Counted from the stretch's first letter, positions 1 to 8,767 are shown. The stretch: 64,000 nt of DNA from Streptomyces sp. NBC_00572 (GCF_026341815.1 NZ_JAPENX010000001.1:6138001-6202000), one strand, 5' to 3'. Numbers and translations are program-made. The notes: generated from the letters alone by a model not told the origin.

Positions 1-1677
1 GGTGTGGGGCAGATCCTCGACGAACTCGATCTCCCGGGGGGCCACAGCCGGGCCGAGGCGCCGGCGGGCGAATGCCAAGACGTCGCGCCGTAGTTCGGTG
101 TCGGGCGGATACTCGGGGCGCGGCAGCACGAACGCCTTGACGATCGCGCCTGCCAGCGGGTCGGGGCGTCCGATGACACCGGCCTCGGCGACCGCCGGAT
201 GCTCCATGAGCGCGCTCTCCACCTCGAATGGTCCGATGAGGTGCCCCGCGGACTTGATGACGTCGTCGGCGCGGCCCACGAACCAGTACCAGCCGTCGGC
301 GTCGCGGCTGACGAGGTCGCCGGTCAGGTACCAGCCGGCCGCGAAGCACGCCTCGTAACGGTGCGGCTCGTGGAGGTAGGCCCGGAACATCGAGGGCCAG
401 CCCGCCCGTAGGGCGAGCTCGCCCTGGGCGCCGGGTTCTTGGAGGATCTGGACGTGCCCGCCGGTGATGGCCGCCCGGCCGTCCTCGCCGCATGCCAGGA
501 CGGCGGCCTCGATACCGGGAAGGGGTCGGCCCATCGAACCGGGCCGCACCGGGTCGGCCGCGAAGTTGGCGATCATGATGGCACCGGTCTCGGTCTGCCA
601 CCAGGTGTCGTGGACCGGTTGCCCGAGCGCCTCCCGGCCCCAGTGCACAGCCTCGGGGTTCAATGGCTCCCCGACGCTCGCGACGAACCGGAGCGCGGAG
701 AGGTCGTGCCGCGCGGCGGGCGTCGGCTCGCCGCTGCGTGGTGTGGCCCGCATGAGCATGCGGAGCGCGGTGGGCGCGGTGTACCAGACGGTGACGTGCT
801 GGTCGGCGAGTATCCGGTACCAGCGAGCGGGGGCGAAGTCCCCTTCGTCGACGACGGTCGTCACACCGTGGGTGAGCGGGGCGATGATGCCGTACGACAT
901 GCCGGTGACCCAGCCGGGGTCGGCGGTGCACCAGAAGACGTCGCCCTCGTGCAGGTCCAGGGCGTAGGCGGCGGTGACGTGATGGGCGAGGACCGCCTCG
1001 TGCACGTGTACCGCGCCCTTGGGGGTCCCTGTCGTGCCGCTGGTGAAGTGCAGCAGTGCCGGTTCCGCCGGATCGGTCGGTCCCACTGTGTACGCGTCCG
1101 GCGCGGAGGCCGTGAGGGCGGGGAAGGACAGGGTGTCGGGGGGCGGGTCGGCCCCGGGGTCGAGAAGCAGGACGTGCCGCAGGTGCGGAAGACGGGACCG
1201 TACCGGGGCCACCTTGCGTTCGTACAGCTCCTGGGTCGTGACCAGCGCCCGGGCGTTGCCCAGCTTCATGCGCAGTGCGACGGGTTCGGGCCCGAAGGCG
1301 CTGAACAGGGGGCACACGACCCGGCCGGCCCGCAGCGTTCCGAGGACGGTGCTGTACAGCTCGAACCGGCGGCCGAGGAGGGTGAACACCCGCTCGCCGC
1401 GTTCCAGTCCGAGCGTCTCCAGAACGTGCGCGAAGCGGGAGCTCTCGGCTGCGAGCGCGGCGAAGCTGACCGTCCGGACGGATCCGTCGCGGGCGATGCA
1501 GCGCAACGCGACCTGTTCGCCGTGGCCCTCGCGCAGGTGCCGGTCGACCGCCTCGTATCCGATGTTGATGCCGCCGTCCGGCAGCCCGGCGAGCCGGGAC
1601 CGCTCCCGTCGCCAGGAGAAGACGGCCCGGGCGCTGTCGTAGTCGGGCATCACCGGTGCCACCCACAGGGCGTTCAT
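1..1677 (-). CDS. acsA: Acetyl-CoA synthetase (AMP-forming), 3' end cut by window edge
   Basis: Adenylate-forming ligase that activates acetate (or another short acid) to acyl-AMP and then acyl-CoA. Reading leftwards from ATG at 1677 gives 559 residues with no stop. The P-loop TSGTTGTPKG, the motif DTWWQTETG and the C-terminal block GRADDVIKSAGHLIGPFEVE are all visible. The frame leaves the window just after DLPHT, so only the last few residues, including the SGK motif lysine, are missing. The ATG overlaps the TGA of the CBS gene upstream (ATGA), so the two are probably translationally coupled. The family is clear; acetate rather than propionate as substrate is inferred from the AcsA-like C-terminal signature. 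Confidence 0.9.
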   Translation of the reverse strand, partial: MNALWVAPVMPDYDSARAVFSWRRERSRLAGLPDGGINIGYEAVDRHLREGHGEQVALRCIARDGSVRTVSFAALAAESSRFAHVLETLGLERGERVFTLLGRRFELYSTVLGTLRAGRVVCPLFSAFGPEPVALRMKLGNARALVTTQELYERKVAPVRSRLPHLRHVLLLDPGADPPPDTLSFPALTASAPDAYTVGPTDPAEPALLHFTSGTTGTPKGAVHVHEAVLAHHVTAAYALDLHEGDVFWCTADPGWVTGMSYGIIAPLTHGVTTVVDEGDFAPARWYRILADQHVTVWYTAPTALRMLMRATPRSGEPTPAARHDLSALRFVASVGEPLNPEAVHWGREALGQPVHDTWWQTETGAIMIANFAADPVRPGSMGRPLPGIEAAVLACGEDGRAAITGGHVQILQEPGAQGELALRAGWPSMFRAYLHEPHRYEACFAAGWYLTGDLVSRDADGWYWFVGRADDVIKSAGHLIGPFEVESALMEHPAVAEAGVIGRPDPLAGAIVKAFVLPRPEYPPDTELRRDVLAFARRRLGPAVAPREIEFVEDLPHT

Positions 1678-2351
1678 CGCGGTGGCTCCACGTCGAGCGC
1701 GAGGTTGTCGTAGGCGTACTCGATCGATTCGTGCAGGGCGACGACTCCGTCGACCGAACGGCAGAGCCGCACGATCACGCGGATGTCGGCCCGCTCGGCG
1801 ACCCGGCCCGTCAGCCCGACGACTCCGTCGTCGACGGTCACGCGGATCGTGTCGGGGGCGAGGCGCAGAGTGTCGGCCAGGACGTCGTGCTCGATCTCGT
1901 CACGGATCGCCGTGTCACTGCGTAGGAAGGGCCGCAGCAGGTCGCTGCGGCTGATGATCCCGACGAGGCGACCGGTCTCGTCGGTCACGGGCAGTCTCTT
2001 CACAGCCTTGCGCTGCATCGTCCGGGCCGTCTCGACGAGATTCCAGTTCGCCTGTGCCGTGACGGCCGGCGAGGTCATCAGCTGGGCGGCCGTCTCCGCA
2101 TCGGGCAGCCCTCGCTCCTGGGATAGGAGTCGGACGCCGGTCCAACGGCCCTCCAGGTCGGGGAGCTCGGCGGTGGAACGCAGCAGGTCGGCCTCCGAGA
2201 CCACGCCGAGCAGGCGTCGGTCGGCGTCGACGACCGGGACCGCCGAGACGTCGTGGTCGGCGAAGAGCCGGGCGATCTCCTTGAACGGGGTCTCTGGGGC
2301 TGCGGTGACCACGTCGTGGGTCATCACCTCGGAAACCGTGCGGTGCTGCAT
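1674..2351 (-). CDS. CBS-CBS-BON protein 1 (225 aa)
   Basis: Two CBS domains (about residues 8-65 and 90-150) form a Bateman module, a family that usually binds adenine nucleotides. A C-terminal BON domain (about 155-220) follows, a fold linked to envelope or lipid contact. Typical CBS strands are visible (VSAVPVVDADRRLLGVVSEADLL and KRLPVTDETGRLVGIISRSDLL, each split here only for naming). No signal peptide or membrane segment is seen, so it is probably cytoplasmic. It is the first gene of a two-gene unit with acsA (4-bp overlap) and lies downstream of a pair of DevR-like boxes. It is one of six paralogues in the window. The ligand is unknown. Confidence 0.88.
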   Translation of the reverse strand: MQHRTVSEVMTHDVVTAAPETPFKEIARLFADHDVSAVPVVDADRRLLGVVSEADLLRSTAELPDLEGRWTGVRLLSQERGLPDAETAAQLMTSPAVTAQANWNLVETARTMQRKAVKRLPVTDETGRLVGIISRSDLLRPFLRSDTAIRDEIEHDVLADTLRLAPDTIRVTVDDGVVGLTGRVAERADIRVIVRLCRSVDGVVALHESIEYAYDNLALDVEPPR

Positions 2352-2419
2352 GACGGTCCTCCTTCAGGGGACACGGCCGCCCCAGTTCTCACTCTGCTGC
2401 GCGAAGCGCACCCGGGGCA

Positions 2420-2454
2420 GTGCCGAATGGTCCCCTTCCGGGACTGTTGGCCCC
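2420..2454. promoter_or_regulatory. Pair of DevR-like boxes between divergent CBS-BON 1 and DUF1918 genes
   Basis: Two near-palindromic 15-mers sit 20 bp apart: 2420-2434, read on the minus strand as GGGACCATTCGGCAC, and 2440-2454, GGGACTGTTGGCCCC. They lie about 70-100 bp upstream of both divergent starts. The same motif and spacing recur in front of other stress genes here. Assignment to the regulator at 30959-31645 is an inference. Confidence 0.6.
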
Positions 2455-2550
2455 TATGGCGGCGGGCCCGCCGGGACGCACGGTGGAGACGGCGAGAGAG
2501 CCCGTCTCGGGAGGACCGCGGCCGGGCGCTCGTGCCGGGAGGCGAGAAGC

Positions 2551-2835
2551 ATGACCGGGACCGGAGCAGGACAAGGCCAGGAGAAGCCTCGCGCCGGGTT
2601 GTGGGCTCGCGTCGGCGACCGGCTGATCGTGGGTGGTGCCACGGTCGGGGACGAGGGGCGAGACGGTGAGATCGTCGGGCTCCACCATCCGGACGGCACT
2701 CCGCCCTTCGATGTCCGATGGGCGGACACGGGCCGGGTCACCGAGGTGTTCCCGGGCCCGGACGCGCGCGTCCAGCACTTTCCGCCGCACGGCACGAGAG
2801 AGGCCGGACCCGGGAAGGCTGCTACGAGGTCGTGA
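2551..2835 (+). CDS. DUF1918 domain protein (94 aa)
   Basis: Small soluble protein with the DUF1918 core: RVGDRLIVGGATVGDEGRDG, then a HHPDGTPPFDVRW stretch and VFPGPDARVQH. It starts at ATG 2551 behind GGAGG with good spacing; an upstream in-frame extension is rejected because it only mirrors the CBS gene. DUF1918 proteins are common in actinomycete stress clusters, but their biochemical role is unknown to me. The last 14 bp overlap the 3' end of the convergent CBS-BON 2 gene. Confidence 0.8.
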   Translation: MTGTGAGQGQEKPRAGLWARVGDRLIVGGATVGDEGRDGEIVGLHHPDGTPPFDVRWADTGRVTEVFPGPDARVQHFPPHGTREAGPGKAATRS

Positions 2836-3421
2836 ATTCCGCCGTCGCGGCCACCACACCGGGCACCGCCCGGGTCAGGCGCAGGGCCAGATCCGCCGGA
2901 ACGGACTGTGGCAGGCGTCCGGCGAGCGTCACCGCGCCGTTCTCGACCCGTACAGTCAGTGCCGCGTCACCTTCGGGGATCAGGTGCGTGAGGAGCTCGT
3001 GGCGCACGTCCTCGGCGAGTTCGGAGTCGGAGCGAAGGTAGACCTTGAGCAGATCGCCCCGGCTGACGACACCCACCGGGCGGCCGTCCTCGTCCACCAC
3101 GGGAAGCCGCTTGAGGTGGCCCTGCGCCATCAGCCGCGCGGCCCCGGCGATCGTGGCATCGCGCGGAACGGTGACGGGCGGAGCCGACATCAGGCTGCCC
3201 GCCGTCACCGATCCCGCGTCGTCCCGGGCCTCTCCCGGAACCTTGCCGAGTACGTCCGCCTCGGACACCACGCCGACCACTCGTCCCTGGGCCGACAGCA
3301 CGGGGACCGCGCTCACGCCCCAGCGCCGCATGGACCGGACGATCTCCTTGACCGGTGCGTCGAGCCTGGCGGAGACCACCGCATGGGTCATCACGTCGTC
3401 GACGGTACGAGGGTGCTTCAT
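2822..3421 (-). CDS. CBS-CBS-BON protein 2 (199 aa)
   Basis: Second copy of the CBS-CBS-BON architecture. The first CBS runs about residues 7-60, the second about 78-135 (LKRLPVVDEDGRPVGVVSR), and a BON domain fills about 145-199 (VRVENGAVTLAGRLPQS). The start at ATG 3421 (MKHPRTVDDVM) is chosen because GGAGG lies directly upstream and the family begins near this point; the open frame extends 38 codons further without homology. It is probably a cytoplasmic nucleotide-sensing protein. It faces the DUF1918 gene and overlaps it by 14 bp. Confidence 0.87.
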   Translation of the reverse strand: MKHPRTVDDVMTHAVVSARLDAPVKEIVRSMRRWGVSAVPVLSAQGRVVGVVSEADVLGKVPGEARDDAGSVTAGSLMSAPPVTVPRDATIAGAARLMAQGHLKRLPVVDEDGRPVGVVSRGDLLKVYLRSDSELAEDVRHELLTHLIPEGDAALTVRVENGAVTLAGRLPQSVPADLALRLTRAVPGVVAATAEFTTS

Positions 3422-3686
3422 GACCGGCCTCCGGTACGTCTGCGCCCCGAGTCCTGTTGCTGCGAGGGTTTCGCCGCCGGGCGGCGGACGGCAAGGGCCG
3501 AAAGGGGCACGTCGGGACCCGGGCAGCACTGGCACGGACCGCCTGCCGATGCTTTCCTGAAAGTGAGGAGGGGGCCCGCCAGAGGGACGCGGGGAAGCGG
3601 CTTCGAGCCGCGCACCGCGCGATCAGGATCCGCGAGAAGCGGATGGGCCCCTCCTCCCGTCGTGTCGCCGCGCCGCCTCCGCATGC

Positions 3687-3721
3687 GGACCGGGCGGTCC
3701 GGGCCTGGGACCGACCGGCCC
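3687..3721. promoter_or_regulatory. Pair of DevR-like boxes upstream of USP 3793
   Basis: GGACCGGGCGGTCC (3687-3700) and GGGACCGACCGGCCC (3707-3721) are about 20 bp apart, centre to centre, and end 72 bp before the USP start. The gene-free stretch 3422-3792 also holds weaker matches near 3495-3509 (GGGCCGAAAGGGGCA). I see nothing else in that stretch. Confidence 0.65.
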
Positions 3722-3792
3722 TACCTCGTCACTCCAGTGCGGTGCGAGCGTGGCAGCAGGCCACCTCACGACCCGGAAAGGCGGTGGGCACG

Positions 3793-4692
3793 ATGGAATC
3801 ACCCCTGGTGGTAGGAGTGGACGGGTCCGACGCGAGTCTCACGGCCTTGGACTGGGCCGTCGACGAAGCGGTACGGCACGGGCTTCCGCTGCGCATCGTC
3901 CATGCCTCCCTGTGGGAACGGTACGAGGGTGTCGTGCCGGCCCGGACGAAGGACCGGCCCTCGGGCCAGGTCCTCGCCGAGAACATCGTCGGCACCGCGG
4001 CCGAACGCGCCCGGCGCCGCGCACCGGGCCTCCCCGTCACCACGGACGTCCTCGCCCAGGACGCGTCCACCGCGCTGCTCGGGGAGGGCCGGGAGGGCAC
4101 GATCCTCGTCGTCGGATCCCGCGGGCGCGGCGAACTCGCCGACCTTCTGCTCGGATCCGTCGGCCTCGTCGTGGCAGCCCGGGCCCACTGCCCGGTCGTC
4201 GTCGTCCGGGGGCACCGGCAAGCCCTCGAAGCACGCCACGGGCGTGTCCTGCTCGGCATCGGAGAGTACGACGTCGACTCGCCGGCCGTGCGCTTCGCCT
4301 TCCGCGAGGCAGCCGTCCGGGACGCGGAACTCGACGTCGTCCGCACCTGGCAACGGCCGGCCCATGAACCGGCCGACCACCTGCTGATGAGGCGCGCCGG
4401 GGCGGCCTACTTCACGGAAGGGTCCTCCGAACTGCTCGACAAGGCCCTTGAGACCGCGGCGTCCGAACATCCCCAAGTGCGCCTGCGCAGGAGCACGGTG
4501 GAGGGCCCCGCCCACAAGGTCCTGACCGAGCGCTCCGCCGCCGCCGACCTGCTGGTCGTCGGTGCGCGGCGCCGTGACGGCCTCGTCGGCCTGGAGCTCG
4601 GCAGGGTCGCCCACCGCGCCCTGCACCACGCTTCGTGTCCGGTCGCCGTCGTACCCCAGCGGCGTCCGGAGACCACGGAAGGAGACGTGTGA
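3793..4692 (+). CDS. Universal stress protein, two UspA domains (299 aa)
   Basis: Tandem UspA domains, about residues 4-145 and 155-295. The first begins VVGVDGSDASLTALDW, and both carry the Usp nucleotide-binding glycine pattern (GSRGRGELADLLLGSVG; GARRRDGLVGLELGRVAH). By family it is an ATP-binding cytoplasmic regulator of the Rv2005c/Rv2623 type. ATG 3793 is chosen over a much longer upstream frame because the Usp fold begins four residues later. It runs into the next gene (stop TGA 4690-4692, next ATG at 4692), so the two form an operon behind the DevR-like box pair. Confidence 0.92.
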   Translation: MESPLVVGVDGSDASLTALDWAVDEAVRHGLPLRIVHASLWERYEGVVPARTKDRPSGQVLAENIVGTAAERARRRAPGLPVTTDVLAQDASTALLGEGREGTILVVGSRGRGELADLLLGSVGLVVAARAHCPVVVVRGHRQALEARHGRVLLGIGEYDVDSPAVRFAFREAAVRDAELDVVRTWQRPAHEPADHLLMRRAGAAYFTEGSSELLDKALETAASEHPQVRLRRSTVEGPAHKVLTERSAAADLLVVGARRRDGLVGLELGRVAHRALHHASCPVAVVPQRRPETTEGDV

Positions 4693-5399
4693 TGAACACG
4701 AACGGTGACCCGCGTGCCTCGCACGCCACGAGCGACCTCGGCCGCCGCGTCGAGGCCAGGCGCACCCGACTCGGCCTGTCCTGGGAGGACGTGGCCGAAC
4801 GGGCCGGCTCGACGCCCGGCTACATCGCCTACGTGGAGGAGCAGGTGCCCACCCCGGGGATCGAGTTCCTGGTCCGGCTCGCGAACGCACTGGAGACCAC
4901 CGTCCAGGATCTCACCGGGTACACGGCGGACCTCGCACCCGGAGGAGCCCGCGCCGGGTACCGGGCACGGATGGAGGAGATCGGCGAGGCCGGGTGTTGG
5001 GAGCTGCTCGACGGGCACGGCGTCGGCCGGGTCGCCGTCGAAGGACGGGACGGGCTGATGGTGTTCCCCGTGAACTACCAGGTCGTCGACGGGAGTGTGG
5101 TCTTCATGACTGCTGCGGACTCGACCCTCGCGCGCGCCTCGGCGTCCGGGGTGGAGATCGCCTTCGAGGAGGACCACCTGGACGAAGCCTTCAGTCAGGG
5201 CTGGAGCGTCCTCCTTGTCGGTCAGGCACGCACGGTGTCGGAGGAGACCGAGGTGCGGAGGATCAAGGATGCCGTCCACTCGGCGCCGTGGGCTGGGGAA
5301 GGGCGGGACACCGTGGTGACGCTCTCGCCGCGCCGGGTGACCGGAAGGCGCATCCAGGTGCCGGGCGCGCCCGGCGCGCCGTCAGGGGCCGCTGAGTGA
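4692..5399 (+). CDS. XRE helix-turn-helix / pyridoxamine-phosphate-oxidase-like fusion (235 aa)
   Basis: The N-terminus is an XRE-type HTH (about residues 12-70: LGRRVEARRTRLGLSWEDVA, then LVRLANALETTVQDL). The C-terminal half is an FMN-binding split barrel of the PNPOx-like family (about 90-215: GRVAVEGRDGLMVFPVNYQV). The combination suggests a DNA-binding protein that senses flavin, F420 or a small redox ligand; this is inferred from domains only. It starts at ATG 4692 behind AAGGAG and is coupled to the upstream USP by a 1-base overlap. Membership of an anoxia island fits a redox-responsive role. Confidence 0.85.
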   Translation: MNTNGDPRASHATSDLGRRVEARRTRLGLSWEDVAERAGSTPGYIAYVEEQVPTPGIEFLVRLANALETTVQDLTGYTADLAPGGARAGYRARMEEIGEAGCWELLDGHGVGRVAVEGRDGLMVFPVNYQVVDGSVVFMTAADSTLARASASGVEIAFEEDHLDEAFSQGWSVLLVGQARTVSEETEVRRIKDAVHSAPWAGEGRDTVVTLSPRRVTGRRIQVPGAPGAPSGAAE

Positions 5400-5748
5400 G
5401 CGGGCGTCGGCGATCGCGTTCGTCGGCTCGGAGGACCTGAACGCGCCCCGGGCTCACCGTGGAGTCGGGGATTCTCTTCACGGAGGGGGAGGGGGGAGCC
5501 GGCCGAAGTGCAGAGGCTGAAGCGTGAGGTCGGCAGCTGGCGGACGACCTTGCGTAGACAGGTGTCTGGCTGGCCGGGGCGATGGAGCAAGCGTGGGACA
5601 TGGCTGGGCCTGGCTGCCGACCCTGCCCGGCCGACCTGCTCGGGGAGCGGCGCCGGACCGTCGCCAACGACGGGTACCGTCCCAACTCATGCGCGACGGT
5701 GGCGCGTCTTCCGCGCCCGGGTTCGCGAGTCGCAGTCCGAGTAGGCGC
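5400..5748. other. Gene-free stretch
   Basis: No open frame here shows family resemblance, codon periodicity or a ribosome site that I can support. I see no DevR-like box, IS end or RNA gene. It lies between two converging units. Confidence 0.4.
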
Positions 5749-5783
5749 CGCCGTCGTCCTCTCACATCAAGGGGACGACGGCG
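5749..5783 (-). terminator. Hairpin over the stop codon of USP 5762
   Basis: Perfect 11-bp stem, CGCCGTCGTCC (5749-5759) with GGACGACGGCG (5773-5783), loop of 13 nt. It straddles the TGA of the minus-strand USP. There is no T tract, so termination is only a plausible reading. Confidence 0.4.
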
Positions 5784-6625
5784 ACCGGCGCGGGGCTGTG
5801 GTGGATGACCGCGTGGGCGACATGGCCCAGATGCGGGCCGAGGGGGACGTTCCGACTCCGGCGTCCCACGATGACGAGTTGCGCGGTCTGTGACGCCTCG
5901 ACCAGCTGGTACGCGGGCGAGCCCACCACCGTTTCGGCCTCCACTTCCACGCCCGCGTACCGCTTCCGCCACGGCTCCAGCAGGTCGTCCAGCCCCCCGA
6001 GGAGGTGGCGGCCCAGCTCCTTGCCGATCCCCGGGTCCATGACGGCCGCGTAGCCGTACGAAGCGGGAAGCGTCCAGCTGTGGAGGAAGCGCAGCGGCGT
6101 GCCCTTTCGGGCGGCTTCGGCGAAGGAGAACGCGAGCAGGGCTTCGCACGGGTGGTGGATGTCGACGCCCACCACGATGCCGCCTTCGGGAGCTTCCCGT
6201 TCGTCCATCGCGCGTACGAGGACGACCGGCTGTCGCGCCGCGCCGACGACGGCGAGGGAGACCGAGCCGACGAGGAAGCCGCGGACGCCGCCGAGCCTGC
6301 GCGAACCGAGAACCGTCAGATCCGCCTCGTTCGCGGCGACCCTCAGCTCCTCGGCTGCCCGGCCATGCGCACGCTCCGCGATGACCTCGAGGTCGGGATG
6401 GTTCTTCCGCGCTCGGTCCGTCTCCTCTCGCATCAACCTCTCGGTCCGCTCGTCCAGGGCGAGGGTGCGGGCATACGCAAGGGGCACTTCCGGCAGGGCC
6501 GGCCACTCCTCCACGTGCACCAGCCTGAGGGGCACTTCCCGCAGCGCCGCTTGCGTCGCGGCCCAACGGGCGGCGGCGAGGCTTTCATCAGAGCCGTCCA
6601 GACCGACGGTGACCTGGGCTGTCAT
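5762..6625 (-). CDS. Universal stress protein, two UspA domains (287 aa)
   Basis: Tandem UspA domains, about residues 3-140 and 150-285. It opens TVGLDGSDESLAAARWAA; the glycine motifs are GSRRLGGVRGFLVGSVS and GRRSRNVPLGPHLGHVAH. The start at ATG 6625 has GGGAGG upstream. It is divergent from USP 6850 and shares with it the intergenic DevR-like box pair at 6725-6759. The predicted role is ATP-dependent stress regulation in the cytoplasm; its partner is unknown. Confidence 0.92.
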   Translation of the reverse strand: MTAQVTVGLDGSDESLAAARWAATQAALREVPLRLVHVEEWPALPEVPLAYARTLALDERTERLMREETDRARKNHPDLEVIAERAHGRAAEELRVAANEADLTVLGSRRLGGVRGFLVGSVSLAVVGAARQPVVLVRAMDEREAPEGGIVVGVDIHHPCEALLAFSFAEAARKGTPLRFLHSWTLPASYGYAAVMDPGIGKELGRHLLGGLDDLLEPWRKRYAGVEVEAETVVGSPAYQLVEASQTAQLVIVGRRSRNVPLGPHLGHVAHAVIHHSPAPVAVVPLM

Positions 6626-6724
6626 GGCGTGCCTCCCTCATCGAGTCCTTTCCGCCCCTATCCGGGCCCGGATCGGACAGGACATCTCGCATTTCAGGTT
6701 GGTGCCACGTCGCTTCCGGCAGCA

Positions 6725-6759
6725 GGGCCGGGAAGGGCTCGATCGGGGCCGAACGGCCC
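6725..6759. promoter_or_regulatory. Pair of DevR-like boxes between divergent USP genes
   Basis: GGGGCCGAACGGCCC (6745-6759) is a strong near-palindrome, and GGGCCGGGAAGGGCT (6725-6739) lies exactly 20 bp before it. It is 91 bp upstream of the plus-strand USP start and 100 bp upstream of the minus-strand USP start. Confidence 0.6.
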
Positions 6760-6849
6760 ATCCCGAGGAGGCCGCCACGATGTCAGCGTGGGAGGTGTCG
6801 CCCTTCGGGACATGCTCCCGAGCCCGGGGCGCACGCCGGAGGAGGAACC

Positions 6850-7755
6850 ATGACCAGCGCGATCCCGGCCCGACCGGAGTTCGGCAACGTCGTCGTGGGA
6901 GTGGACGGGTCCCCCTCCGCGCGCGCGGCCGTGCTGTGGGCCGCTGACGAGGCGGACCGACGGGGGCGGTCCCTGCATCTCGTGCACGCCGCCGACACCG
7001 ACCGTCGGGCCATCTTTTCCAATGCCGAGACGATCCAGTCGGTGCGTGAAGCGGGTCGCGACCTGCTGACCGAGACCGCGAGCGTGGTCCGTGACCTCTT
7101 TCCGGAGCTCGCCGTCACGAAGGAGCTGAGTCGCCAGGAGCCGGTCGCCGGTCTCCGGGCGGCCGCCGGGAACCGAGGCACGATCGTGGTGGGCAGCCGG
7201 GGGCTCGGAGGCTTCTCCGCGCTCATGCTCGGATCCGTCGGTCTGGGTGTGGCGGCCCGCGCCGAAGTGCCCGTGATCGTGGTCCGTGGCGACCGTGACC
7301 GGCCGGCGTCGGGCTCGGTGACAGCGGCCGTGCACGGTGCTTCGGATCTGGGCTGGCTGCTCGTCGCGGCTGCCGAGGCGGAGGCCCGCAAGGCGGCGTT
7401 GCGGCTGGTGAGCGTCTGGAACGTGCTCACCCATGTCGGCAGCGTCGCGACCATGCTGGACGACCTCGACGAGATCGCGCGGCAGCGCGTGCACGAGATC
7501 AAGGCGCTCGCCGACCTCGTGCAGGAGTTCTACCCCACCCTGACCGTCGGCCATCACGTCGAGACGGGCACGAGCACGCCCGGGATCCTGGTGGAGGCGA
7601 GTGCCCACACCGATCTGCTGGTGATGGGCAGACAACACCGCGCCCTGGGCGTGGGCCCCTCCCTGGGGCGAGTCGCCCACACCCTGCTCCACCACGCCCA
7701 CTGCCCGGTGGAGATCGTCCCACCTGCCTTCGCCACCCGGGTCGAGGAGACATGA
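6850..7755 (+). CDS. Universal stress protein A1, two UspA domains (301 aa)
   Basis: Two UspA domains (about residues 12-150 and 158-295) with ATP motifs GSRGLGGFSALMLGSVG and GRQHRALGVGPSLGRVAH. Its N-terminal signature VVVGVDGSPSARAAVLWAAD and the block LVHAADTDR recur in USP 27860, so the two are paralogues from a duplication of a USP A-B gene pair. It starts at ATG 6850 behind GGAGGA. The stop overlaps the next ATG (ATGA at 7752), so it is translated with USP B1. Confidence 0.93.
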   Translation: MTSAIPARPEFGNVVVGVDGSPSARAAVLWAADEADRRGRSLHLVHAADTDRRAIFSNAETIQSVREAGRDLLTETASVVRDLFPELAVTKELSRQEPVAGLRAAAGNRGTIVVGSRGLGGFSALMLGSVGLGVAARAEVPVIVVRGDRDRPASGSVTAAVHGASDLGWLLVAAAEAEARKAALRLVSVWNVLTHVGSVATMLDDLDEIARQRVHEIKALADLVQEFYPTLTVGHHVETGTSTPGILVEASAHTDLLVMGRQHRALGVGPSLGRVAHTLLHHAHCPVEIVPPAFATRVEET

Positions 7756-8762
7756 ACGAGATAGTGCTCGGAGTCGACCCCCGGGAGCAGTCGGTCCCCG
7801 CTCTCGTCTGGGCCGCCGACGAGGCCGTACGGAGAGGACTGGTGCTCCGGCTGGTCGTCGCCGTACCGCCTGCCCACGATGCCCTCCGGTACGACGCGAT
7901 CGCCCACCAGAGCGCCCTGCGCACCCGTGCGGAGGCGGCGCTCGCCAACGCGGAGGACCTTGTCCGGGAACTGCACAACGGTCTGCGGATCGCGACGGAA
8001 CGCGTGAACGGTGTGCCGGCGGTCGTGCTGCTCGACATGGCAGAGCACACCGCAGTCCTCGTCGTGGGCTCGCGTCGTCTCGGCAGGCCGGCCGAGATGT
8101 TCAGCGAGAGCTCCGTGGTCGCCCCGCTCACGGCGCGGGCCGACTGTCCCGTCGTCGTGATCCGCGCACCTGAGCACACCACCGTGCACCCACCGACCGT
8201 CGTCGTCGGCGTGGACGGAAGCGAGTCCTCCCAGGCCGCGGTCACCTTTGCCGTCGAGGAGGCGAGCCTTCGCCAGGCACGGCTGCGGGCCGTCTGGGTC
8301 TGGCCCCGTTCGGTACTCGCCCACGACGACGGTGAAGAGGGTCTGACCGAGCGGCGTCGGCTGCTCGCCGAATCGATGGCGGGCTCGGCGGAGAGGTATC
8401 CGGACGTCGCCGTCTCCGAAGAGATCCTGCGGGGACACCCGGTCGAACAACTTGCTCTGACGTCCCAGGAAGCCCTCTCTCTGGTGGTCGGCCGCCGAGG
8501 CCGCGGAGGCTACTCCGGCATGCGGTTGGGTTCGACGGCTCACGGCCTGCTGCGCCGTGCCCCGTGTCCGTTGATCACCGTCCCTCTTCCGCAATGCGAG
8601 CGCCGGACCGGCGACCCGGCGTGGGCCGACCGGTCCCGTTCCGGTAGGACCGACCGGCCTGTGCCCGCTGCCCCGCTCGGCACTGGGGCTCGACGACCTC
8701 CACGCGGGACGGTGGGGCGAGAGGGCGCCCCCGGTCCGTCGGAGGGTTCTGCGGAGAGGTGA
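7752..8762 (+). CDS. Universal stress protein B1 with C-terminal extension (336 aa)
   Basis: Two UspA domains. The first (about residues 2-140) has a degenerate glycine motif (GSRRLGRPAEMFSESS) and may not bind ATP. The second (about 150-287) is canonical (GRRGRGGYSGMRLGST). The last 45 or so residues are a Pro/Arg/Gly-rich tail without homology; its DNA contains two DevR-like boxes, so the tail may simply be promoter DNA read through in frame. It is coupled to USP A1 by a 4-bp overlap. Confidence 0.9.
   Translation: MNEIVLGVDPREQSVPALVWAADEAVRRGLVLRLVVAVPPAHDALRYDAIAHQSALRTRAEAALANAEDLVRELHNGLRIATERVNGVPAVVLLDMAEHTAVLVVGSRRLGRPAEMFSESSVVAPLTARADCPVVVIRAPEHTTVHPPTVVVGVDGSESSQAAVTFAVEEASLRQARLRAVWVWPRSVLAHDDGEEGLTERRRLLAESMAGSAERYPDVAVSEEILRGHPVEQLALTSQEALSLVVGRRGRGGYSGMRLGSTAHGLLRRAPCPLITVPLPQCERRTGDPAWADRSRSGRTDRPVPAAPLGTGARRPPRGTVGREGAPGPSEGSAER
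8623..8660. promoter_or_regulatory. Two DevR-like boxes inside the 3' end of USP B1
   Basis: GGGCCGACCGGTCCC (8623-8637, near-perfect palindrome) and AGGACCGACCGGCCT (8646-8660) are 23 bp apart. They lie about 230-270 bp upstream of the PEP-synthase-like gene, which has no closer box, so they may drive it from within the USP coding sequence. Confidence 0.55.
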
Positions 8763-8767
8763 GCATC

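Noticed and set aside
439..1713. Long plus-strand open frame (424 codons)
   Set aside because: It is the mirror of the acetyl-CoA synthetase gene, which has full motif support on the minus strand; this frame has no family and an odd Gly/Arg/Val composition.
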